From: Aequorivita iocasae
GTDB taxonomy: Bacteria; Bacteroidota; Bacteroidia; Flavobacteriales; Flavobacteriaceae
DNA length: 64,000 nt
Direction of reading: 5' to 3'
Assembly (NCBI RefSeq): GCF_016757735.1
Contig: NZ_CP068439.1
Location: 3,064,001-3,128,000, forward strand
The notes beneath the pieces were generated by a model. It was given only the letters and a program-made list of their open reading frames with translations. It was not told the origin of the DNA and did no database searches. The translations under genes and the position numbers were made by a program. Shown piece after piece: positions 25,911 through 34,354 of this stretch (position 1 is its first letter; every line of letters begins with the position of its first letter).

Positions 25911-26291
25911 TTATGTATTCATTTTATTTAATATTTGTTGATCGTAGGGGATTATCCCAAAATCACCATCTATAATTTCATCGCCATATCTTTCCCATAT
26001 ATCATTGAAACTTGTTCCAATTGATTGTTCATTTCAATCAGTTTCAGTGATTTGCATTACTGGTCCATTATAAATATTACATTGGGTGGAAGTTACAATT
26101 AAACCATCTTAATTGTAATGTTTCATGTCTTCAAATATTTCCTTAGTTGTATCATAAGCGGCTTGGTCGTTTTCGAATTTGGAGCCAATAGGATTTTGAC
26201 AAGCACCTACAATGAGTCTTCGAGTCAGACCAAAATAGTATCTGGAAAATTTGCCTTGGCGGTATGCCATTAAAATATCAATCCAATCCAA
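25911..26291 (-). pseudogene. Small cargo gene interrupted by two in-frame stops
   Basis: The minus frame reads from TTG/ATG near 26270-26291 through MAYRQGKFSRYYFGLTRRL, FEDMKHYN, a TAA, then DGLIVTSTQCNIYNGPVMQI TETD split by a TGA, then NEQSIGTSFNDIWERYGDEI IDGDFGIIPYDQQILNKMNT and a final stop. All three segments are in the same frame and look like one protein of about 125 residues. Two stops suggest a dead gene; the base composition remains coding-like, so decay is recent. The function is unknown. Confidence 0.55.
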
Positions 26292-26309
26292 AAATTATTT
26301 TTTTTCAAC

Positions 26310-26469
26310 TCATTGCGCACAACGATTAGAAATACCGCAGAAACCGGATAAATTTAATATTTTCGGATAAGCAGCGACGGTAGCAATGAAGCATGGATTC
26401 GGACACGGTCGAATCCTCGTAATTGCGTTTATACATCTTTGTTGCCACACGTTTTTATCCTTTTTGCTT
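26310..26469. repeat. Second type of intergenic junction sequence
   Basis: It begins ATTGCGCACAACGATTAG and ends CATCTTTGTTGCCACACG, giving the inverse-looking ends GCACAAC and GTTGCC around 130 bases with partial self-complementarity. The middle is more GC-rich than the genes. It separates the pseudogene from the next minus-strand gene and resembles integron-type junctions in outline, not in sequence. Confidence 0.45.
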
Positions 26470-27105
26470 TCATTTATTATGATTTGATTTCAACTTTTCT
26501 TTAAGTTCTTCATAAGTCATTTTGGGTGAAGTTTTCCATTCGTCCAATATTAACCTGTCTTCTTCAGGCATTGATGCTATTTCCATTCCCAACATTGTGT
26601 AAGTCCCGTCTTTAAAAGGCATTGAGGTTTTAACAAAGTTTATAACATCCAAAATCAATTCTAAACATTTTTGCATATAAGCCGATTGATATTTTATCTC
26701 AACATCTATTAAGTAATATGAATGGATGTATGTGCTTAATTCGTGTTGAAAGTCTTTTGATTTTTTGTAATCATAAAATTCATTATCTATGTCTAAAATC
26801 TCGCAAACTGCTTGTAAAAAATTTTGATACTTATACTTTAAGCTTCCTATTTTGCTGTTTACTCGGTCAATTCCATTCTTTGGTTTGGAATCTTCAATGA
26901 TTTGTTCCCTTTCCTCTCGTTTTACAGAATGTAGCAGAAAATTTAATTCCATTAATTCAAGTGCAATTCTGCATTCTAATGAGGCGTAAATCAACGATGA
27001 GGCATTTTCGTTAGATTTTGCTATATTAATTAATTCTTCCGCTTGTCTTATTAAGTAAATTGGGTTACTAATACGCACATCAGGTTTATAAATCATTTCC
27101 TTCAT
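26470..27105 (-). CDS. Hypothetical helical protein, cargo array
   Basis: The frame is open up to 27294, but its first part is a translation of the repeat hairpin module (27230-27291). I place the start at the ATG at 27105 (MKEMIYKPDVRISNPIYLIR) or the ATG three codons later. The product of about 211 residues is soluble, all-helical, Lys- and Glu-rich, with the segments EELINIAKSNENASSLIYAS and ECRIALELMELNFLLHS that resemble HEPN-type helical bundles; no RxxxxH catalytic motif is present. A start between 27105 and 27225 cannot be excluded. Function unknown. Confidence 0.55.
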   Translation of the reverse strand: MKEMIYKPDVRISNPIYLIRQAEELINIAKSNENASSLIYASLECRIALELMELNFLLHSVKREEREQIIEDSKPKNGIDRVNSKIGSLKYKYQNFLQAVCEILDIDNEFYDYKKSKDFQHELSTYIHSYYLIDVEIKYQSAYMQKCLELILDVINFVKTSMPFKDGTYTMLGMEIASMPEEDRLILDEWKTSPKMTYEELKEKLKSNHNK

Positions 27106-27229
27106 TGGTTCATTTTTTGTTAAATGAGTGGCTAACTTGTTTATCCTTCCAGCTTTATTGAATAGACATTCAATTTGTTTTGCTATTCCGAAATTATTGA
27201 AAATTTCTTTATATAGTTTCCAAAGATAA

Positions 27230-27291
27230 AACAAACTCAAACCCCCACCCATTACGGTAAATCTTAAATCGGGGAGAATGCAAAATAATAA
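27230..27291 (+). repeat. Cassette-junction element, hairpin module lacking its right arm
   Basis: AAACAAACTCAAACCCCCAC then CCATTACGGTAAATC continues directly into TTAAATCGGGGAGAATGC. Compared with other copies, the right hairpin arm is deleted. The core module is missing as well. Confidence 0.65.
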
Positions 27292-27406
27292 CAAATTTTA
27301 GTTTATACAATCGCTAAAAGTGGACTGCCCTATAAAGAGAAATTTAAGTCGAAATTGTAGAAGAAATATTAGGTATTTAACTTAGATCTTTGTTAAGCAA
27401 CGTTAT

Positions 27407-28351
27407 TTACCAATTCCAACGAATAACATACCTAGTCGCATATTTGGTAGCTTTTATTTCAAATTGATAAATTATACGATTGTCCTCCATAGACACCTTT
27501 TTTTCTTCAGTTATAATTCGTTCAAAGGTTCCTTCATTTTCAAAAATGTCAATTGAATAAGGTTTTCTTTCTAATGAAAAGTCAAAAATGATTTTCATTT
27601 TCTTTGATTGATGCCATTTTTGAATAAACCAATATTCTTCAGATTCAGGAAAACAATCAATTAGGAAGCATTTCAATTGCCTTTCTATTGTTTCGTTTTT
27701 TAATAAAGGTTTGGTGAATTGACTTTTGATAAAGGTTCTTTTATCATCAACTACATCAATAGATACTATTTTTGCTTTTGTAATCTCAATATTTTCAATT
27801 TTACCATCCACTATTATTCCATCAGTGTGAAAATTATAATCGCCTCGAACACATTTTAGGACTTGATTTTTCAAATAAGTAGTTCTATGGCCTGATTTAT
27901 CAAAAGTTAGAGTTAGATCAGTACTAATAGAAACTATTTTAGATGATTCCAATCTTTTTTTATTTCTCTCAATGACAGAAATTATTTCATTAATACAATT
28001 CTTATAATTTTTATTGAATTTGATATACTTTTTGTCTTTTAAAAAAAGAGGCAACTCTATGTCATCAATAACAATTGGTAAAATCAAATTATCTTTTTTC
28101 TCAATTTCAAGCGTTATTGCTGCTGTTATTTCCTTCTCAACCCAAGGACTTTCTAGTGCTCTTCTTGAAATAAACAACAAAACATAATCTGTCATTAAAA
28201 GCCCTCTCTCTATGGATTTTAAGATTGAATCACCGATTAAAATTGAATCTTCATCAAGCCAAACATCAAAACTTTGTACTTCCAATAGTTTTTTAAATTT
28301 TCTCACTATTGGTTTGTCAATACTCGTATGACTTAAAAAGATTTTTTCCAT
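27407..28351 (-). CDS. TIR-domain protein
   Basis: A 314-residue protein. Residues 1-135 are a TIR domain of the bacterial TIR_2 type: KIFLSHTSIDKPIVRKFKKL, the FDVWLDEDSI BB-loop region, and ISRRALESPWVEKEI with Glu74 at the NADase position. It probably cleaves NAD+ or makes a cyclic ADPR signal when activated. Residues about 150-314 form a beta-rich C-terminal domain of unknown type that may sense the infection. No Thoeris ThsA or CD-NTase is next to it, so it could be a stand-alone TIR effector or a single-gene abortive infection system. Start is ATG 28351. Confidence 0.8.
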   Translation of the reverse strand: MEKIFLSHTSIDKPIVRKFKKLLEVQSFDVWLDEDSILIGDSILKSIERGLLMTDYVLLFISRRALESPWVEKEITAAITLEIEKKDNLILPIVIDDIELPLFLKDKKYIKFNKNYKNCINEIISVIERNKKRLESSKIVSISTDLTLTFDKSGHRTTYLKNQVLKCVRGDYNFHTDGIIVDGKIENIEITKAKIVSIDVVDDKRTFIKSQFTKPLLKNETIERQLKCFLIDCFPESEEYWFIQKWHQSKKMKIIFDFSLERKPYSIDIFENEGTFERIITEEKKVSMEDNRIIYQFEIKATKYATRYVIRWNW

Positions 28352-28529
28352 ATAGATTGCATAATGTTGCCTAATGGTTAGTATAAGAATAGGAGCCGAT
28401 TGAGTGACCTTTTCCTGTCAAGTTACGAGAAAGTTGGAGCGGGTTACAACCCTTGAAAATACTAGTATCCCGGCAATTATTTTTATACATTGTGCCTGTT
28501 GCACAACCACCTCTTCAAATATAACAAAA

Positions 28530-30140
28530 GGCTTGTATAAAATTGAGAAGTTTATTAATTTCATGCCTATGCAAGGCAAGAAAAACTATCAGGAAAAACT
28601 CTTCACAAGCTTTAAGCTAAGTGACAGGGTTTCAAAAGAAAATTTTTACCGACGGCTAAAAGAAGTTCTAAACCTGGACTTTCTTTACCCACTCACCAAT
28701 AAGTTCTATGGACAAAGTGGGCAAAAAAGCATAGACCCCGAGGTCTTTTTTAAGATATGCTTGGTGGTCTATCTGCAAAGCATAACCACAGACCGTGGCC
28801 TGATGGATCACTGCAGTATGCGTATGGACATCCTTTATTTCCTGGACTATGATATTGACGAGCCTTTACCTTGGCACAGCACCATCAGCCGCACACGGCA
28901 ACTTTTCCCGGAAGATATTTTTGAAGAAGTCTTTACCCGTGTTTTAAAATTGTGCATAGAAGCCGGTCTGGTAAGCGGCCATACCCAAGCCATCGATTCA
29001 GCCCCTGTAAAGGCCAATACCTCGATGGACAGTCTTGAGATCAAAGTGCCGGCAGATGAACTTGAAGAACACCTTTCCAAGGTGCGCGTACAGAGCAGCA
29101 GGGACAGAAAGGCCAAAGAGAACAAAGCGCCTAAGGAACAACAAGAGATAACGGCCAGTAAAAAAGAATTACAAGAGATCAAGAGCCGTAACAAAAGATG
29201 GAGCGAAGACCAGGATATGCGCCCGGGAGCCAAGAACAAGGGCAGCCGTTACACCAGCAACAAGACCCATTACAGTCCTACCGATCCCGATTCCAGGATA
29301 AGTGTCAAGCCCGGGAAGGCAAGAAAGCTCAACTACCTGTGCAACATAAGCGTAGATACCGGGAGCCACGTGATTACCGATGTGCAGGCTTACCACGCCG
29401 ACAAGAAGGACAACCAGTATTTGCAGGACACCGTGGCAAGGCTCAACAGGCGGTTGAGAAAGGAGGGAATGATCTGGGAGCACCTCTTGGCAGACACCGG
29501 CTACAGCAGTGGGGAGAACTATGCCTATCTGGAAGCCAGGGGCATTAAAAGCTACATTCCGCCCCACAGCCTGCCCCGAACTTGCTTTGGGGGGACTTAC
29601 AAGGGCGGCCCCGAAGGCTTTAAATATATAAAAGAAGGAAACTACTGGCTGTGCCCACAGGGAAAGAAAGTAACCTTCCGCAAGCAGAAACTTGAAAAAG
29701 GCACATTAAAGGATAATTATTTTACAAAACGAAGTGATTGCAAGGGATGTCCCATCAAGGAAAGCTGTATAGGTAAAAGCCACGAAAAGCGGATCAATAT
29801 CACTGCTTACCGGGAAGAATATGAACGCAACATAGCGAGAATAAAAAGCCCCACTGGTCGGTATCTAAAAAGCAAACGGCAAAGCACCGTGGAGCCTGTC
29901 TTTGGAACCCTCAAGGAGTTTATGGGTCTTCGCAAGGTCAATACCATTGGCATTAAACAGGCCAATAAATGCATGCACCTCTCGGCGATGGCCTACAACC
30001 TCAAGAAATACCTCAAGTTTATCCAAAAACGCGCAAAGAGCGGGGCGGAAAGCCTTGTTTTGTATTTTTTGCCAAAAATAGTGCTTCAGAATGTAGCATG
30101 GCATTTTTTAAAGGCACCAAATTTGGTTCATTCTCAAGCC
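28530..30140 (+). mobile_element. IS1182-family insertion, limits approximate
   Basis: It carries the transposase 28563-30143. GGCTTG at 28530 and its inverse CAAGCC ending at 30140 may be the tips of the terminal inverted repeats, but only six bases match clearly and no target duplication is visible. The insertion lies inside a cassette-junction element: TTCAAATATAAC (28514) before it matches the start of the hairpin module, and the core module continues at 30141. Confidence 0.4.
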
Positions 30141-30143
30141 TGA
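28563..30143 (+). CDS. IS1182-family transposase
   Basis: A 526-residue DDE transposase from ATG 28563; the frame is open to 28404 but the family starts with the MPMQGKKNYQEKLFTSF segment. The core reads GHTQAIDSAPVKANTSMDSL, then LADTGYSSGENYAYLEARGI, and near the end RQSTVEPVFGTLKEFMGLRK (the final Glu region), with a CPIKESC zinc-like Cys pair. It moves its own IS by cut-and-paste. The last 20 residues (AWHFLKAPNLVHSQA) run into the junction sequence, so the stop codon may be donated by the insertion site. It is on the plus strand, opposite to the cargo genes. Confidence 0.92.
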   Translation: MPMQGKKNYQEKLFTSFKLSDRVSKENFYRRLKEVLNLDFLYPLTNKFYGQSGQKSIDPEVFFKICLVVYLQSITTDRGLMDHCSMRMDILYFLDYDIDEPLPWHSTISRTRQLFPEDIFEEVFTRVLKLCIEAGLVSGHTQAIDSAPVKANTSMDSLEIKVPADELEEHLSKVRVQSSRDRKAKENKAPKEQQEITASKKELQEIKSRNKRWSEDQDMRPGAKNKGSRYTSNKTHYSPTDPDSRISVKPGKARKLNYLCNISVDTGSHVITDVQAYHADKKDNQYLQDTVARLNRRLRKEGMIWEHLLADTGYSSGENYAYLEARGIKSYIPPHSLPRTCFGGTYKGGPEGFKYIKEGNYWLCPQGKKVTFRKQKLEKGTLKDNYFTKRSDCKGCPIKESCIGKSHEKRINITAYREEYERNIARIKSPTGRYLKSKRQSTVEPVFGTLKEFMGLRKVNTIGIKQANKCMHLSAMAYNLKKYLKFIQKRAKSGAESLVLYFLPKIVLQNVAWHFLKAPNLVHSQA

Positions 30144-30241
30144 CCAAAAAAGCAAAGCCGCTCATAGCGGCGTATATTGGTTTGGTTTTTAAAAATTATG
30201 GGCTTGTTCAACGGTTACAGATGTTGCCCTCCGGCTTTTTT
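30119..30241 (+). repeat. Cassette-junction element, GC hairpin and core (next to the IS)
   Basis: The hairpin GCCGCTCATAGCGGC with T-rich tail, then GGGCTTGTTCAACGGTTACA and GATGTTGCCCTCCGGC, ending 10 bases before the next gene stop. Confidence 0.65.
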
Positions 30242-30251
30242 ACGTTTCCTT

Positions 30252-30704
30252 TTAAATATCTTCTATTCGTACAGGTTTCATAATCACAGAAAACCATCCC
30301 ATTTGTGGTCCAGAAAATCCAATAATCTTGAAATTGCCTTTTAATCTCTTGGATGCTTGTCTATTATCATAAAAAAAATCGTCGCCGCTTTTTACATCTA
30401 TTAAATATTCAATTCCCCCAATTAACTTTTCCCTTGCGTCAAAGTAATAAGAAAAACAAAATTTCGAATTTTCATTAATTTCATAGTTTTTATCATTGTC
30501 GAAATAAATATCTATGAAAATTATTTTACCTTGATTTTTAGTAACAAATTCAAACAATTTTTTAGTTACGATCCCATCATTTTCGTCAATTCCAATACGT
30601 CCTTTAAATTGAGGGATTTTATTATTTTTTTGGTATTCTTTGATTTGGAAAAAAAGTGCTATTCCGCCTACTAGTAATGCAAATACGCCAATAGCAATTT
30701 CCAT
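30252..30704 (-). CDS. Hypothetical protein with N-terminal membrane anchor
   Basis: A 150-residue protein with one membrane helix (residues 2-21, EIAIGVFALLVGGIALFFQI), then a beta-rich cytoplasmic domain of about 125 residues with IFIDIYFDNDKN and FKIIGFSGPQMGWFSVIMKP. The lack of a charged segment before the helix suggests an inner-membrane anchor with the domain in the cytoplasm. No family recognised. Confidence 0.6.
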   Translation of the reverse strand: MEIAIGVFALLVGGIALFFQIKEYQKNNKIPQFKGRIGIDENDGIVTKKLFEFVTKNQGKIIFIDIYFDNDKNYEINENSKFCFSYYFDAREKLIGGIEYLIDVKSGDDFFYDNRQASKRLKGNFKIIGFSGPQMGWFSVIMKPVRIEDI

Positions 30705-30766
30705 AAATTTATTTTTCTAATTCAGGATTTGGTCTTAATCATTTGTCTGACATCTGCAATATCTAC

Positions 30767-30940
30767 TTACCAATAATGCTCCTCTTTTAAATTTACTAAA
30801 AGCTGATTTTTATTTTTACCGTGTACTGTCCAATATTCATCATAATTGGATTGTGTCAATAATTTTCCGCTGTAGACATTATCGAAATAGATTTCATCTC
30901 CTATTTCAATTTCATCAATTTTGTATTTATTATATGCCAT
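30767..30940 (-). CDS. Small protein of 57 residues, SH3-like
   Basis: ATG at 30938-30940 and stop at 30767-30769. The product starts MAYNKYKIDEIEIGDEIYFD and ends LLVNLKEEHYW, acidic and beta-rich, with the pattern IGDEIYFDN and VYSGKLLTQ of a small SH3-like barrel. It sits 62 bases downstream of... upstream of the previous gene on the same strand without a junction element between, so the two may be one two-gene cassette. Coding is supported by a clean frame and good codon use; the function is unknown. Confidence 0.5.
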   Translation of the reverse strand: MAYNKYKIDEIEIGDEIYFDNVYSGKLLTQSNYDEYWTVHGKNKNQLLVNLKEEHYW

Positions 30941-31132
30941 TTTTAAATTGTAATGAGTTATTTCAAACTTGTGGGCAACATATTTTCAGTTTCAAATCCC
31001 GTGATGGGCATTTCAAATGCAATAATAAATAGACACGGTTTTCAAAAGTGTCTTAGGTGTAATGCCATTCATTCTTCCATTGCTTATATTGGATCTTTAA
31101 CGGCCAAAAATTTTTAGTAAATATAAATTGTT
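30941..31132. other. Intergenic spacer with junction-like motifs
   Basis: It contains CTTGTGGGCAACATATTTTC near the start, GGGCATTTCAAATGCAATAA and ACACGGTTTTCAAAAGTGT, which resemble the spacers at 20440-20490 and 25850-25890. No gene is seen. Confidence 0.45.
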
Positions 31133-32353
31133 CTATTTAATGCGCTTATATCCCGAACTAGAATATAATGACAATAAATGACGATAATTTATAGTAAGCG
31201 GTTGACCGGTTATTTTTCTTAAAAGTAATTTAACCCTTTTTAAAGAATAATTCTCTTTAATACTTGATAATCTTTCGATCAAAAAGAAACTTTCTTCATT
31301 CGATAAGTCCTCATACCTATTGAAATTATGATGTTTAATAGCGTTTTTAATTCCATTTATTTTCGGATGAAATCTAGCTGAACTTAAGTATAAATTTAGT
31401 ATCTCATTTTTTGTTAAAATCTTTTCAAGATAGAGGGCAAATATTATTTCTAAGATTTTTCTTCTCCACTTTTTATTATAATCTTTAATAAATAAGGTGC
31501 GTGCTAATTGCATAGTTATTGTTGAACCACCACTTTTAATTAAATTGAATTTTTTTCTAACTATTTTGAACCTACTTAAAAATCCTCTAATTAAAGATTT
31601 TGCCACAAAACCTTTGTGCGTTTTAAATTTCGGATCCTCAATACCCACCAATATTTTTGTGAAGTTTGGATTCTCTTTCTTAAAATATTTAGACCTGGCA
31701 TAATATTTTAAAAAATGATGCTCAATATTTTCTACCAGACTTACATTTAAAATTTTTGATATTATAGTGGCTGTAAAAAATAGAAACCCCTTTCCAAATA
31801 CTGCAACATCTTGTTTAATTAAAGTAATTGTACCAGTTGAATTAGCCGCTTCCGAAATAAACCAGCCTTCAAATCTATCTTTTTTGACGTTTTTTAAAAA
31901 TACAAATGAGGAAATTTGTCTGCCATTATTATTTGTATGTTCATATATAAACTTTAATCTATTCTTTCTCGCCAGGTGCCATTCATAATCCCCATTAATT
32001 TTAAATTTGGTTCTTTCTTTAGCAACATAGTCTTTTAATCCTGCCTTTAAAGTAATTTCGGAAACTTTCTCTCCGGTTCCTTGTACATTTTTATCAGAGT
32101 GTAAAACATTAATCGTTGAAACGAGCTTCATTCCTATATATGGATTATAATCACTATTGTAAATCGTCTCATACATTAACCACCTACCGCTAATATTATT
32201 TTTCTTACTTAGGTAATCCTTAATAACAAAGAATACTATTCCCAGGAAAAGACCGGTGATAATTCCTGAAAATATTGATGAAAAAACCTCTTTGGTTAGA
32301 AAAAAATCAACAATCTTTATGAAATAACTGTATAAACTACAAATCATAATCAT
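31133..32353 (-). CDS. GT51 peptidoglycan glycosyltransferase with extra N-terminal domain
   Basis: A 406-residue protein. Residues about 24-45 form one membrane helix; residues 50-185 are a beta-rich domain I cannot name (ISGRWLMYETIYNSDYNPYI through GTITLIK). Residues about 186-400 are a GT51 domain: catalytic Glu239 in GIEDPKFKTHKGF, GGSTITMQLARTLF, then RRKILEIIFALYLEKILTKN and EILNLYLSSARFHPKINGIK. No transpeptidase domain follows. It should polymerise lipid II or, inside the cytoplasmic-side context, interfere with it. A monofunctional GT51 fused to a possible sensor domain is unusual in a defence-like array. Start ATG 32353. Confidence 0.75.
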   Translation of the reverse strand: MIMICSLYSYFIKIVDFFLTKEVFSSIFSGIITGLFLGIVFFVIKDYLSKKNNISGRWLMYETIYNSDYNPYIGMKLVSTINVLHSDKNVQGTGEKVSEITLKAGLKDYVAKERTKFKINGDYEWHLARKNRLKFIYEHTNNNGRQISSFVFLKNVKKDRFEGWFISEAANSTGTITLIKQDVAVFGKGFLFFTATIISKILNVSLVENIEHHFLKYYARSKYFKKENPNFTKILVGIEDPKFKTHKGFVAKSLIRGFLSRFKIVRKKFNLIKSGGSTITMQLARTLFIKDYNKKWRRKILEIIFALYLEKILTKNEILNLYLSSARFHPKINGIKNAIKHHNFNRYEDLSNEESFFLIERLSSIKENYSLKRVKLLLRKITGQPLTINYRHLLSLYSSSGYKRIK

Positions 32354-32366
32354 TTAAAATTTTTTT

Positions 32367-32549
32367 TCAAATATAAAACAAACTCAAACCCACCCATTAT
32401 GGAAAACCATAAGAGTGGGTTTTTAAATCGGGGAGAATACCAAATATAAAGGTTTTTGCTCTATAGAACCGCCCTCTATTTAGTGTTTAGAAGATACCTA
32501 AAAATTTTGGGGTGGTGCAACGGTTACCATGGTTGCCAGTAGTTTTTTG
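32367..32549 (+). repeat. Cassette-junction element, near-complete copy
   Basis: Hairpin module 32367-32460: AACCCACCCATTATGG, AAAA loop, CCATAAGAGTGGGTT, then TTAAATCGGGGAGAATACCA. Spacer with ACCGCCCTCTATTTAG. Core 32509-32549: GGGGTGGTGCAACGGTTACC and GGTTGCCAGTAGTTTTTTG. It lies precisely between the start of the GT51 gene and the stop of the next gene. Confidence 0.75.
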
Positions 32550-32550
32550 T

Positions 32551-34125
32551 TCATTTATTTAGTAATTCCACAATAAAATCTCTAACTTTTTCAAATGCAA
32601 AAATGAAAGCAAGTATTCCAATAATTAATGAAACAACTTGTAGAATAAAATTAGTCCTATAAGTATTAAGTTCCTCTATATTTTTAAAAACCATATTAAC
32701 ATCATCTTTTTTCTTGGTCAAGTATTTTATTTGGTCTTGAAATTTTTCGATATAATAACTCAATATATTAGACTTCTCCATTTGTCTTCTATTTTTATCT
32801 GAATATTCATATTGACTAACATCACTACTATGATTTATTAAAAAGATAAGTGCTCTGTCATTAAATTCATTCTTGTATCTATTTGTAATTAAATTCAATT
32901 TTGTAATTTCCTTTTTGAGTTTTAAATATTTATTGTTTTGATGAAATAATAAAAAGTACTTATAAAACCTCCATTTATTGGTGTTTTCCAGAAAATCGTA
33001 CATTTTTCTTTTAATGTGATTTAATTTAGAAAACTCCTCATTCAATATTGCATCAAAGACACAAGGAAAAGCCATACTTTGTAATAAATAATAACTTTCA
33101 AGCCAATCATAATCTGTATGGTCACTTCCAGTTCCAATTTTTTTACCGTGTTCTTCTTCTTTTATTATATATACTGCGTTATTTCCTTTGTTTGTATAGA
33201 TATCAACAAGTTCATCTTTTGAGGTAAACTGAATAATATTTGAAAAATTAAAAAAAGAATAAAGACTATTGTTTTCCTTATGTTTTTTAAATTTCTTAAT
33301 TGAATAATGTTCAATTTTTGGGATTTTATGAGTTAGTTTTGATGTAGTAAAATATCCATTTAAATGTTTTAAGAAGTTATAATCTAATTGAAACTGTAAA
33401 TCTGAAATTAGATTATCAATATTTTCTCTTGTTAAGCTACCTTTAAAAGAAGTATAACCTGTAAAAAGTCTGTGTTTAAATATGTTTTTAAAAGAATGAA
33501 AATGGCGAGTAGATAAGCTTGTCTCTGAAGATTTAAAGATTTTGGCACTAATTTTATTAAACTTTTCACTTGGTTTTACTTCAATATGTAATATGAAGTA
33601 CGATTCATTAGTTTTAATGTATGAAATGGTCAAAAAATCAACATAATCAGAATGATTTGTTTTAAGTTCTTTAAAGTTTAAGTTAATTAGGTTTCCAAAT
33701 CCAGATGAATCTAAATCAATTTTGATTTTAGTTAGTTTTTTTTCTAATTCATCTTTATATCCAATTTCTTTACCGAATCTAGAATGTTTAGATGAAAATT
33801 TAGAAATAAGGTTTTTTTTGAAATTGTCAAATTTATCTATTTCTATAACTTCAAAAAAACTGATATATGGTAGTTTTAATTTTTTGTAATTTTTAGGTTG
33901 GTTTTTTGAAATTATTCTATCTGAATAGTAGTTTCGTGAGATATGAATTTCTCTATCATTTCTCAATTTAGTATGCCTATCAATTACATTGAGTTTCTTT
34001 TCGAAGTATTTGCTTTCTAAAAGAAAGTTGTATAGTTTTTGTTTTATTTTATAAGCGTATTCTTCTCTTTTTTCAGATTTAGTTTTATGCTTTTTATCGT
34101 AGTAGAAGTAATTTTCGCTTTTCAC
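32551..34125 (-). CDS. Large hypothetical protein with C-terminal membrane helix
   Basis: A 524-residue, Lys- and Asn-rich protein starting at GTG 34125. Most of it is soluble. Residues about 495-516 (FILQVVSLIIGILAFIFAF) form a single C-terminal membrane helix, preceded by a coiled region (YLTKKKDDVNMVFKNIEELN). Large soluble sensor parts with a tail membrane anchor are known in abortive infection proteins that form pores or disturb membranes, but no homologous family is recognised. It is a single-gene module. Confidence 0.65.
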   Translation of the reverse strand: MKSENYFYYDKKHKTKSEKREEYAYKIKQKLYNFLLESKYFEKKLNVIDRHTKLRNDREIHISRNYYSDRIISKNQPKNYKKLKLPYISFFEVIEIDKFDNFKKNLISKFSSKHSRFGKEIGYKDELEKKLTKIKIDLDSSGFGNLINLNFKELKTNHSDYVDFLTISYIKTNESYFILHIEVKPSEKFNKISAKIFKSSETSLSTRHFHSFKNIFKHRLFTGYTSFKGSLTRENIDNLISDLQFQLDYNFLKHLNGYFTTSKLTHKIPKIEHYSIKKFKKHKENNSLYSFFNFSNIIQFTSKDELVDIYTNKGNNAVYIIKEEEHGKKIGTGSDHTDYDWLESYYLLQSMAFPCVFDAILNEEFSKLNHIKRKMYDFLENTNKWRFYKYFLLFHQNNKYLKLKKEITKLNLITNRYKNEFNDRALIFLINHSSDVSQYEYSDKNRRQMEKSNILSYYIEKFQDQIKYLTKKKDDVNMVFKNIEELNTYRTNFILQVVSLIIGILAFIFAFEKVRDFIVELLNK

Positions 34126-34250
34126 TATTTTCTTTTTCGGGTTTGAAGTGCCATATTACTACCAATTTGTTCAAATCGGCTACTTTGTATCCTTAAAATT
34201 CTCCTATTAAGCAACTACGCACAACTTATTAAAATATTCCTATTATCACG

Positions 34251-34335
34251 TTCCAAATATAAAACAAACACAACCCCACTCATTACGGAAAACCGTAAGA
34301 GTGGGCTTTTAAACCGGGGAGAATACCAAATATAA
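34251..34335 (+). repeat. Cassette-junction element, hairpin module
   Basis: ACCCCACTCATTACGG, AAAA loop, CCGTAAGAGTGGGCT, then TTTAAACCGGGGAGAATACC and AAATATAATAATTTTATAGG. Compared with the copy at 32367, TATGG/CCATA has changed to TACGG/CCGTA on both arms. The core module is absent. Confidence 0.75.
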
Positions 34336-34354
34336 TAATTTTATAGGAGTTGAT

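Noticed and set aside
26470-27294. Full-length reading of the helical cargo protein from 27294
   Set aside because: The first ~25 residues are the hairpin repeat translated; the same repeat is non-coding elsewhere.
29169-29567. Long antisense frames inside the transposase gene
   Set aside because: Shadows of the GC-richer transposase frame; no start signals.
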